Position numbers and translations under genes: made by a program. Of a stretch of 37,327 bases of DNA, positions 18,265 to 24,828 are shown piece by piece. The first letter of the stretch is position 1. Each line of letters starts with the position of its first letter. This DNA comes from Akkermansiaceae bacterium UBA5689. GTDB lineage: Bacteria > Verrucomicrobiota > Verrucomicrobiia > Verrucomicrobiales > Akkermansiaceae. The stretch is taken from assembly GCA_002420305.1 (NCBI GenBank), contig DIHT01000107.1, forward strand, positions 1 through 37,327. Direction: 5' to 3'. The notes under the pieces were generated by a model that was not told the origin of the DNA, searched no databases, and was given only the letters and a program-made list of their open reading frames with translations.

Positions 18265-19113
18265 ATGAAGCCCTTGGTATGGATGAACGGCTCCCTTCAG
18301 TCGTCTGAGGAAATGCGTATTTCGCCATTCGATCATGGATTTACGGTGGGTAATGGGGTGTTTGAGACTATGATTTCCTATGAGGGATACCCGTTCGCTT
18401 TCGCCAGGCATTATGAACGGCTCGAGCGTTCAGCAGCAGTCATGGGGCTGTCGCTACGCCCGCGAAACGAGCTTCTTGAGGCGAGCCTTCAGGTTCTAGA
18501 CGTCAATGATTTGAGTGGAAGTCCAGCCCGCTTGCGAATCACGGTCACCGGGGGACCTGCTCCATTGGGGAGCGAGCGGGGGAATTCCGGGGAGACCACG
18601 CTGGTTGCTGCCAGTCCGACGCAGGCATGGAGCGATATGGAGGATGTGATCGTGGTGTCTCACTCACGCAACGAGAACGGTGCTCTTGTTGGAGTGAAGT
18701 CGACCTCTTATGGCGAAAATGTGGTGGCTCTGGAGGAAGCGAGATCTCTTGGGGCCGGTGAGGCGATCTTCCCCAATACGAAAGGTGAATTGTGTGAGGG
18801 TACGGGTTCCAACGTGTTTCTTGTGAGCGAGGGAGTGTTTCTGACTCCTCCACTGAGTGGGGGATGTCTGGCTGGCGTTACCAGGGCTCTGGTGATCGAG
18901 CTGTGTGGGCGTCATGGGATTGAGGTCAGGGAGAAAGCTGTTCCCGTGGCGCTCTTGGAACGGGCAGAGGAGGCGTTTCTGACTTCGACCACAAGGGGAG
19001 TACATGCCATCAGAGAAGTGAATGGAAAAATCCTGGGCCGTGAGCCGGGTCCAATTACCAGAACACTCGGGAGAGCCTTCCGAGCGTTAGTAGAAACAGA
19101 GATAGATCCTTGA
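18265..19113 (+). CDS. Class IV PLP aminotransferase / aminodeoxychorismate lyase-like
   Basis: A 282-residue fold-type IV PLP enzyme (BCAT, D-amino acid aminotransferase or PabC group). Evidence is the N-terminal MNGSLQ and FDHGFTVGNGVFETM, the PLP lysine Lys145 in VGVKSTSYGENV, Glu178 in CEGTGSNVFLV, and the C-terminal TSTTRGVHAI. It would act in the cytosol on 4-amino-4-deoxychorismate or on branched-chain or D-amino acids. The length is close to PabC and BCAT-like proteins. No folate or branched-chain amino acid genes lie nearby to decide between them. It begins 96 bp after the kinase and faces the convergent VapC gene 11 bp away. Confidence 0.83.
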   Translation: MKPLVWMNGSLQSSEEMRISPFDHGFTVGNGVFETMISYEGYPFAFARHYERLERSAAVMGLSLRPRNELLEASLQVLDVNDLSGSPARLRITVTGGPAPLGSERGNSGETTLVAASPTQAWSDMEDVIVVSHSRNENGALVGVKSTSYGENVVALEEARSLGAGEAIFPNTKGELCEGTGSNVFLVSEGVFLTPPLSGGCLAGVTRALVIELCGRHGIEVREKAVPVALLERAEEAFLTSTTRGVHAIREVNGKILGREPGPITRTLGRAFRALVETEIDP

Positions 19114-19124
19114 GGTCATTCAGA

Positions 19125-19511
19125 TCACCAGACACGCTTTACTCCGTAGGAGTCAAAGATCTCATTGGGACTGATAAGCGAAGCGCTCTGCTCCAGAGCT
19201 TCTGCAACCAGAAGTCGATCGAATGGGTCCCGATGATGCCTTGGTAGTCGGGTAGTTCGGGCGAGAGCCGCTGAGCTCAAGGGGAGTATTTCGAGTCCTA
19301 TGGACTCGATAGTGCTGTTGAATTCTTCTCCGAGACCGTAGGGGATTCTCAGACGCCCCAGTCCGGTTTTTACTGCAAGTTCCCACGACGTCACGGAACT
19401 GACCAGCGATCTGGAATCTCCTTGCTCAATCAGATTTGCTGCGGTTTCTGAAAGCTCGGGAGCACCCTCGAGAAACCAGACGACCGTATTGGAGTCGAGT
19501 AGAAGATTCAT
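19125..19511 (-). CDS. vapC: PIN-domain ribonuclease toxin, VapC-like
   Basis: A 128-residue PIN-domain protein starting at ATG 19511 (MNLLLDSNTVVWFL). A longer reading to 19589 would run through a GC-rich hairpin and adds non-homologous residues, so it is rejected. Active-site acids visible: Asp6, Glu44 (SWELAVK) and Asp98 (RDPFDRLL). The fourth position, normally Asp in a LVTAD-like segment, reads Asn116 here (LISPNEIFDSYGV), so metal binding may be weakened. Family role: RNase toxin of a type II toxin-antitoxin system. The antitoxin gene lies upstream on the same strand but 259 bp away instead of overlapping. Confidence 0.85.
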   Translation of the reverse strand: MNLLLDSNTVVWFLEGAPELSETAANLIEQGDSRSLVSSVTSWELAVKTGLGRLRIPYGLGEEFNSTIESIGLEILPLSSAALARTTRLPRHHRDPFDRLLVAEALEQSASLISPNEIFDSYGVKRVW

Positions 19512-19770
19512 TAGAACAGCAGGGTGAGTTCTCAATAGTCGTTTGCGACTAGGAGACCGGACCCCGGGATAAGTCCCGGGGTCCGGCAAGGCAGGGGGTT
19601 TCAGGGCAGCAGTAAAGTGAAATCAGTCGCAGGGACTTTTCAGATCGGGCGAATTCAATCTGAGGATAAAGAATCCAGATATCGGAGGGTGAATTTCGAG
19701 AGGCTTTGGGCGCTGAGGACTCGTAGGGCGCGACCGAGAAAAAGGGGTGCAACTGGAAAGGCGATTTGCT
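19512..19770. other. Spacer separating antitoxin and toxin genes
   Basis: 259 bp between a Phd-type antitoxin and its VapC toxin, which in this class normally overlap or nearly touch. It contains a 13-bp perfect hairpin (19557-19586) and no convincing gene; a 67-codon minus-strand reading frame at 19549-19752 has no recognisable features. The layout suggests an insertion or rearrangement after the antitoxin stop. Confidence 0.5.
19557..19586. repeat. 13-bp perfect GC-rich hairpin
   Basis: Left arm CCGGACCCCGGGA (19557-19569), loop TAAG, right arm TCCCGGGGTCCGG (19574-19586). Neither strand has a T tract after it, so it is not a clear intrinsic terminator. It lies 46 bp upstream of the vapC start on the minus strand, where it could attenuate toxin transcription, or it may be a mobile palindromic repeat. 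Confidence 0.75.
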
Positions 19771-19980
19771 TCAGAGGGGTTCATCGAAGTCATCAGCCAT
19801 CCAGAACCCGGATCCGCTTGCCATGCCTCGTCTTGGTAGATTCGGTTGGGGAGTGGGTGGGCGAAGTTCGGCTACGGTGCGACCATGCTTCGTGATCTGG
19901 AACACTTCGCCGTCGGTCATGATCTCTGCCACGATAGAGCTCAGTTTGGTCTTGGCTTCAAAGATTCCAATTCTCCTCAC
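19771..19980 (-). CDS. Phd/YefM-family antitoxin
   Basis: A 69-residue antitoxin. I chose GTG 19980 because it gives MRRIGIFEAKTKLSSI, aligning with the usual MKTVGAFEAKTHL start of the family; a TTG at 19989 is the alternative. The N-terminal Phd fold binds DNA and ends at about Leu39 (ITKHGRTVAELRP). The C-terminal tail, ending ADDFDEPL, wraps the toxin. Family tails commonly continue a few residues past DFDEPL; here the stop follows at once, so the tail may be slightly short. A palindromic operator lies just upstream, as expected for autoregulation. Toxin partner is the PIN gene 259 bp downstream. Confidence 0.82.
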   Translation of the reverse strand: MRRIGIFEAKTKLSSIVAEIMTDGEVFQITKHGRTVAELRPPTPQPNLPRRGMASGSGFWMADDFDEPL

Positions 19981-19987
19981 GGAAAAC

Positions 19988-20006
19988 AAACTAGTCTAAC
20001 TAGTTT
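19988..20006 (-). promoter_or_regulatory. Palindromic operator of the toxin-antitoxin operon
   Basis: AAACTAGT-CTA-ACTAGTTT is a perfect 8-bp inverted repeat with a 3-base centre, ending 8 bp before antitoxin start GTG 19980. Phd-type antitoxins bind such palindromes over their own promoters, so this is the best candidate autoregulatory site. The region 19990-20155 around it is AT-rich; it contains TATAAT at 20070-20075 on the plus strand and otherwise no gene. Confidence 0.6.
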
Positions 20007-20155
20007 AAATAGAAAAGGGAAAAGTCAGGTAGTTCATTATTTCATGGAAAAGGCTAATTATTAGATGGTTATAATGAATTTGGGCGATCAGTTCCACCCA
20101 GAGATCGGCAAAACACTACCGATTTTGGAGCGAGGTTGGCCTCAATTTCCCCTGC

Positions 20156-21532
20156 TCAGGGCCTAAGAAATCTTCTTAAGCGACCCAGTTTATTTCTGTA
20201 GGGCGGCTTGACCGCGAATGGGTCGCGGGTCAGCCAGCGGCGGGTAAAGGAGCGCTCGTGGCTGAATTGCTCGAATCCTGACCGGCCCCGATAGCGACCC
20301 AGTCCACTTTTGCCCAGTCCGCCGATGGGAAGCAGGTGATTCGTCCCGGTCTTCATGACGTCGTTGAAGCAAACCGAGCCTGATGGGAGAGAGCTCGCGA
20401 TTTGCTCACTTTCTCCTCGATTGTTCGAGAAGATGTAGAGGGCGAGAGGGGAGGGCATGCTTTTCAGATGGTGGAGAGCCTGCGCAAGATTTGCACAGGG
20501 CAGTAAAGGGAGCAGGGGGCCGAAGATCTCTTCCTGCATGACGGGAGAGTCCCATTGTGTGTTTGGGAGAAGGCGGGGTGCGAGAGAGAGTTTCCCTTGG
20601 TCATCCGGGCCAATTGATATCGTATCAGAGGTGGTAAGGTTTTGCAGCCTCCGGTAGTGCCTCTTATTTACGATTTTCGCTAAATCCCGATCAGCACTTG
20701 CCCCGTATAACCGCCGGATCTCTTCTTCACAGAGTTGGAGGAAAGTATCGTGGAGCTCAGAGGGCAGAACGACAAAGTCTGGAGCGATACATGTTTGCCC
20801 TGCATTAAAGAATTTCCCGGCAATAATACGCTCTGCAGCTTTTTCCAGATCCACACCATGGTCGATCAGGCAGGGACATTTGCCACCCAGTTCCAGAAGA
20901 ACTGGAGAGAGATGCCTTGCTCCGGCTTCAGCGTAGAGGCGTCCCACCTTTTCACCGCCCGTATAGCAAAAGAATTCAAAAGGAAGATCGAGCAGAGCTT
21001 CTCCGGTTGCGGCTCCGCCCGTGATCACGGTGGCGTGGCCCGGGTCAAATACGGATGCGATCAGATCTGAAATAAAGGCGGAGGTTGCTGGGGCACATTC
21101 AGACGGCTTGAGAATGACACAGTTGCCGGACGCAATAGCAGAGATCAGGGGGCTCAGTGAGAGTTGCAGGGGGTAATTCCAGGGGGAAGCGATCAGCACT
21201 CGCCCGAAGGGTTGTCGTCGAATTTCGCTGCGTGCCGGCCAGAAATAAAATGGATTCGCTGCGCGTTGAGGCTTCTGCCACCGCTTCAGGTTCTTCAGGC
21301 AATGTCTGAGTTCGCATCTGAGAAAGTGGATTTCTGCCAGCCAGGCCTCAAGTGCAGGTTTGCCAAGGTCGGCCCGTAGAGCCTCGAGCGCCTCGTCAGT
21401 ACGCTTTTCCAGCTCTTGGGAAAGTTGGGCCAAGCTCTCGCGGCGGAGGGTCAGGTCCTGAGATTTGCTGGTCTCAAAGAACTCCTTCTGCTTGTGAAAT
21501 ATCGCTTGGAAATCTTGAGGATATTCGGCCAT
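20156..21532 (-). CDS. Class-3-like aldehyde dehydrogenase, carotenoid AldH/CrtNc candidate
   Basis: A 458-residue NAD(P)-dependent aldehyde dehydrogenase. Visible residues: Asn119 (SPWNYP), Lys142 (ILKPSE), Glu214 (LELGGKCP) and nucleophile Cys248 (NAGQTCIAPD). The C-terminal VKPPYRNKLG tail is typical of class 3 (fatty/terpenoid aldehyde) enzymes. ATG 21532 gives the usual family length and leaves about 150 bp for divergent promoters; an in-frame upstream start at 21643 would add 37 residues. Position next to CrtP-like, CrtQ-like and CrtO-like genes suggests it oxidises the terminal aldehyde of a C30 carotenoid to the carboxylate, as in staphyloxanthin-type pathways. A general fatty-aldehyde role is the alternative. 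Confidence 0.85.
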   Translation of the reverse strand: MAEYPQDFQAIFHKQKEFFETSKSQDLTLRRESLAQLSQELEKRTDEALEALRADLGKPALEAWLAEIHFLRCELRHCLKNLKRWQKPQRAANPFYFWPARSEIRRQPFGRVLIASPWNYPLQLSLSPLISAIASGNCVILKPSECAPATSAFISDLIASVFDPGHATVITGGAATGEALLDLPFEFFCYTGGEKVGRLYAEAGARHLSPVLLELGGKCPCLIDHGVDLEKAAERIIAGKFFNAGQTCIAPDFVVLPSELHDTFLQLCEEEIRRLYGASADRDLAKIVNKRHYRRLQNLTTSDTISIGPDDQGKLSLAPRLLPNTQWDSPVMQEEIFGPLLPLLPCANLAQALHHLKSMPSPLALYIFSNNRGESEQIASSLPSGSVCFNDVMKTGTNHLLPIGGLGKSGLGRYRGRSGFEQFSHERSFTRRWLTRDPFAVKPPYRNKLGRLRRFLRP

Positions 21533-21680
21533 GGCCCGTTCTACCGCCCCAGTGTGGCCGAGAATGGGGAGGTGCTCAACCTTTGTAGGCCTCAGAAAGG
21601 GTCGAAATCCGCTTTGCGGTTGAATCGTTGGAGATCTCGCCAATCATAGCGGTGGTTCAAGTAGCCGAAAAATCACCCTC

Positions 21681-23207
21681 ATGGTCGCCTCTTCTACGCA
21701 AAGAAACAAATCTGTCCTCGTCATAGGGGCTGGGCTGGGAGGGCTCGCAGCAGCTATATCCCTTCGTGCGGAAGGTTTTGACGTTCAGATTGTCGAAAAG
21801 AACGCCCAAATCGGGGGCAAACTGAACTTCAAGGAGATCGAAGGTTTTGGTTTTGACCTGGGGCCGTCCATTTTCACGCTGCCTCACCTCTTTCGAAGCC
21901 TGTTCGAGCGAGCCGGAAGAAACATGGAAGACTACCTCGAATTAGAGTCGGTGAGTCCTCATTGGCGGAACTTTTTTGAGGATGGAACGACTCTTGATCT
22001 TGAGGAGAACCCCAAGCTTATGCGTGCGGAGCTAGGCAAATTGCCAGGGGATGAGGAGCACCACTGGCGGCAATTCCAAGAGTTTATGACCTATGCACGG
22101 GGTCAATACGATCTCGTTAATGAAGGCTATTTTAGCAAGGGACTGGATAATGTGTGGGAGTTCATCCGTCACTATGGGTGGCGCAAACTGTTGTTCCAGA
22201 TGGACCATCGAAACAGCATGGCGGGTTCCATTGCCGATCACTTTGATGACGAATACCTGAGAAGAATATTCGAATACTTCATCAAATATGTGGGCTCCTC
22301 GGCTCATGATGCCCCCGGCTACATGAACATGATGCCGGTGATCCAGTTCGACCACGGGCTTTGGTATGTAAAAGGAGGAATGTACAATCTCGCACGAGGA
22401 CTCGAGCGTCTCGTTCGTGAGCTTGGGATCGGACTGCGACTGGGCGAGGAAGTGGGTAAGATTAATCGAGCAGGGGGACGGTCCGTGAGTGGAGTGACGC
22501 TCGAGGGGGGCGAAGAGCTCAGCGCTGATTACGTGGTTTGCAACATGGAAGTCCTGCCTGCATATCGCCGCCTCCTGAGTGAGCCGCCAGCCTTCATGAG
22601 GAAGCTGGAGCGTTTCAAGCCAGCCTGCTCCGGGCTTGTTCTCCACCTTGGGACAGATCGCATCTACCCGGAACTGGCTCATCACAATTTCTTTTATTCG
22701 CAGAAACAGAGTGTTCATTTTAATTCGGTTTTCCAGGAAGGAAAACTCCCGGAGGACCCCACGATTTATCTTGTTGCACCGACTCGAACCGATCCAAGCA
22801 AAGCTCCAGAGGGTCATGACAACCTGAAGATCCTTCCGCATATACCGCCAATCGATCCGGAGAACCCGCACACCATGGAAGATTATATGAGGCTTAAGGA
22901 GCGGGTAATTGATAAGCTCGAGAGGATGGGTCTTGAAAACCTCCGAAAGCACACAGTGGTGGAAGACCTGCTTACACCCGTTGATATCGAGGAGCTATAC
23001 AACTCCAACCAGGGTTCCATATATGGAGTTGTCTCTGACTGGAAATTGAACAGGGGGTTCAAGGCTCCGAAGCAGTCCAGCAAGTATCGCAATCTCTTTT
23101 TCACCGGGGGAAGTGTCAATCCGGGCGGAGGAATGCCGATGGCGATCCTCTGCGGGCAGAAAGTGTCCGATAGGGTGGTCTCTTCCGAGGATAAGTATCG
23201 CTCCTGA
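21681..23207 (+). CDS. CrtP-like C30 carotenoid oxidase (CrtN/CrtI superfamily)
   Basis: A 508-residue FAD-dependent amine-oxidase-like carotenoid enzyme. N-terminal dinucleotide motif VIGAGLGGLAAA (14-25), substrate-pocket region FDLGPSIFTLP, FDHGLWYVKGGMYNLARGL about 225-245, and the C-terminal FFTGGSVNPGGGMPMAILCGQ. The NPGGGMPM form of that last motif fits the CrtP/CrtNb oxygenase branch better than the HPGSGLPT form seen in the desaturase at 27932-29475. The predicted step is oxidation of a terminal methyl of a 4,4'-diapo-carotenoid to an aldehyde. First gene of the plus-strand operon and divergent from the aldehyde dehydrogenase expected to use its product. It could instead be a desaturase. 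Confidence 0.85.
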   Translation: MVASSTQRNKSVLVIGAGLGGLAAAISLRAEGFDVQIVEKNAQIGGKLNFKEIEGFGFDLGPSIFTLPHLFRSLFERAGRNMEDYLELESVSPHWRNFFEDGTTLDLEENPKLMRAELGKLPGDEEHHWRQFQEFMTYARGQYDLVNEGYFSKGLDNVWEFIRHYGWRKLLFQMDHRNSMAGSIADHFDDEYLRRIFEYFIKYVGSSAHDAPGYMNMMPVIQFDHGLWYVKGGMYNLARGLERLVRELGIGLRLGEEVGKINRAGGRSVSGVTLEGGEELSADYVVCNMEVLPAYRRLLSEPPAFMRKLERFKPACSGLVLHLGTDRIYPELAHHNFFYSQKQSVHFNSVFQEGKLPEDPTIYLVAPTRTDPSKAPEGHDNLKILPHIPPIDPENPHTMEDYMRLKERVIDKLERMGLENLRKHTVVEDLLTPVDIEELYNSNQGSIYGVVSDWKLNRGFKAPKQSSKYRNLFFTGGSVNPGGGMPMAILCGQKVSDRVVSSEDKYRS

Positions 23208-23234
23208 GTTGGATTATCGGTTTTCCTTTTTGTG

Positions 23235-24335
23235 ATGGAGGCTGCGCTTTGGATCGTCACCGGGTTGAGCTTTCTCTCGTGGGTGGTCTCATGGAGTCTC
23301 TTCGTCCGGTTTCGGCGGGTTCCGTCCGTTCGGGGAGGTGTCCGCACTGTCCCGCGAATATCAATCGTGATTCCAGCTCGTAACGAAGAGGCAAACATCA
23401 AGGTTCTCCTGGAGTCTCTACAGGGGAGCAGAGTTCACGAAATAATCGTGGTAGACGATCAATCAGAAGATCGGACGGAAGCGGTCGCGCGGGAGCTCGG
23501 GGCTCGTGTCCTATCTGGAGAAATTCCTCCATCGGGCTGGTTGGGCAAGCCCTGGGCCTGCCAGCAGGGTGCAGAGGCAGCAACCGGGGACTGGCTCCTT
23601 TTTGTTGATGCCGATACCAGATTTGTGAAAGGTGGTTTCGAGCGGATCATGGGATTGGCAGAAGGAGAGCCCAAGGTCCATTCAGTCTGTCCCTACCATG
23701 AGATTCGAGCGCTCTATGAGCAATTGTCAGCTTTCTTCAACGTCACAATGATACTCGGGATGAATGCTTTTACGGCGAAGGGTGCATCTGCCCGGGATAT
23801 CGGCTTGTTCGGACAAGTCATGCTGGCTTCAAGGAAGGACTATGATCTCGTTGGTGGGCACTCTCAGGTCAAGGGTGACATACTAGAGAACTTTCAACTT
23901 TCGCGGTGTTTCGCTTCTGCCGGCGTAGAGCGCTCCTGCTGGCTCGGTAAAGATACCATTTCCATGAGGATGTTTCCCGGGGGAGTCCGTGACCTGATAG
24001 CGGGATGGAGTAAAGGAACAGTCTCCGGGGCGGCCAATACTCCTAAGGCGGTCCTTCTGGGGATTTCCGTATGGATGTCTGGCCTCTTCATGTCCGCTAT
24101 ACCCTTCTGTTTCGGGACTTTGGCCTCTCCACCTCTCGCGGTTGTGATGGGGTCTCTGTATGTCCTTTGGGCTCTGCAGTGTGTGTATTTGTTCCGGGCT
24201 TCCGGGAGGTATTCCATTCTGGCAGCCTTACTATTTCCTGTGGGGCTCTTATTCTATCAGGTCGTGTTCTTTCAAGCTGTGAGGAGGAAGAAACAAGGAG
24301 GAACAGTTCAGTGGAAGGGGCGTGATGTTTCTTGA
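23235..24335 (+). CDS. crtQ: CrtQ-like carotenoid glycosyltransferase (GT2)
   Basis: A 366-residue membrane-associated GT2 enzyme starting at ATG 23235 (a GTG precedes it). One N-terminal membrane segment (about 4-25), then the GT2 core: VIPARNEE (45-52), VVDDQSED (72-79), and the metal DxD in FVDADT (Asp125, Asp127). The signature PPSGWLGKPWACQQGA (98-113) and the C-terminal VQWKGRDV are hallmarks of the 4,4'-diaponeurosporenoate glycosyltransferase group. Two to three hydrophobic segments near the C terminus anchor it. The predicted reaction is a glycosyl ester on the carotenoid carboxylate. It starts 27 bp after the CrtP-like gene and overlaps the acyltransferase by 11 bp. Confidence 0.88.
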   Translation: MEAALWIVTGLSFLSWVVSWSLFVRFRRVPSVRGGVRTVPRISIVIPARNEEANIKVLLESLQGSRVHEIIVVDDQSEDRTEAVARELGARVLSGEIPPSGWLGKPWACQQGAEAATGDWLLFVDADTRFVKGGFERIMGLAEGEPKVHSVCPYHEIRALYEQLSAFFNVTMILGMNAFTAKGASARDIGLFGQVMLASRKDYDLVGGHSQVKGDILENFQLSRCFASAGVERSCWLGKDTISMRMFPGGVRDLIAGWSKGTVSGAANTPKAVLLGISVWMSGLFMSAIPFCFGTLASPPLAVVMGSLYVLWALQCVYLFRASGRYSILAALLFPVGLLFYQVVFFQAVRRKKQGGTVQWKGRDVS

Positions 24336-24828
24336 GGTTCCAAATGTAATGATCGTGGTCCTCAACCTGACCGTGATACCGATATGCCATGTAGTGCCCT
24401 CATGGCTTCTTACGCGTAAGGAGGGAAACATATTCCGCCCGGAATCGTATTTGTTCCGTGAGCGGAAATGGGAAATGGGAGGGCGGCTCTACGAGCGTTG
24501 TCTTGCGATACGCCTCTGGAAGGATCTGTTGCCTGACGGCGCACTTTGGTTTGGCGGATTCGCTAAAAAATCTCTCGTAGGTCGCGACTTGGAATATATC
24601 TCTCGGTTCCGAATGGAAACTTGTCGTGGTGAATTAGCTCATCACATCCAGATTCCCTGTGTGCTCATAGCACTCCTTTGGAATCCGTGGCCTCTGGCGG
24701 CAATTGTTATTACGGCATACGCCTTTGTCTCAAATGTTCCATGTATCGTGGTCCAGCGGCATACACGGCACCGGTTGTCCCGCCTAATATCTAATCTCCA
24801 GGGTAAGCTCAATCAGGGCGGGGCATGA
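24325..24828 (+). CDS. crtO: CrtO-like glycosyl-carotenoate acyltransferase
   Basis: A 167-residue membrane protein resembling staphylococcal CrtO, glycosyl-4,4'-diaponeurosporenoate acyltransferase. Shared features by recall are the F/RKWEMGG-like segment followed by IRLWKDLLPDG, the ETCRGELAHHIQIP motif, and the C-terminal SNVPCIVVQRHTRHRL. Hydrophobic stretches lie at about 6-24 and 108-135. ATG 24325 has the strong ribosome binding site GGAAGGGG and overlaps the crtQ-like stop; its own stop overlaps the transporter start as ATGA. The expected step is esterification of a fatty acid onto the sugar of the glycosyl carotenoate. Confidence 0.88.
   Translation: MFLEVPNVMIVVLNLTVIPICHVVPSWLLTRKEGNIFRPESYLFRERKWEMGGRLYERCLAIRLWKDLLPDGALWFGGFAKKSLVGRDLEYISRFRMETCRGELAHHIQIPCVLIALLWNPWPLAAIVITAYAFVSNVPCIVVQRHTRHRLSRLISNLQGKLNQGGA

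Noticed and set aside
19557..19586. GC-rich hairpin as an intrinsic terminator
   Set aside because: No run of T follows on either strand, so I list it as a repeat of unknown role.
19512..19589. Longer VapC start
   Set aside because: It would translate the GC-rich hairpin into non-family residues; ATG 19511 gives the normal PIN start LLLDSN.
19549..19752. Possible small gene (67 codons) between antitoxin and toxin
   Set aside because: No domain, no ribosome binding site seen, overlaps the hairpin; more likely non-coding spacer.
22032..22952. A 306-codon minus-strand open frame inside the CrtP-like gene
   Set aside because: Antisense shadow; the plus-strand protein has full FAD and substrate motifs and the antisense translation resembles nothing.
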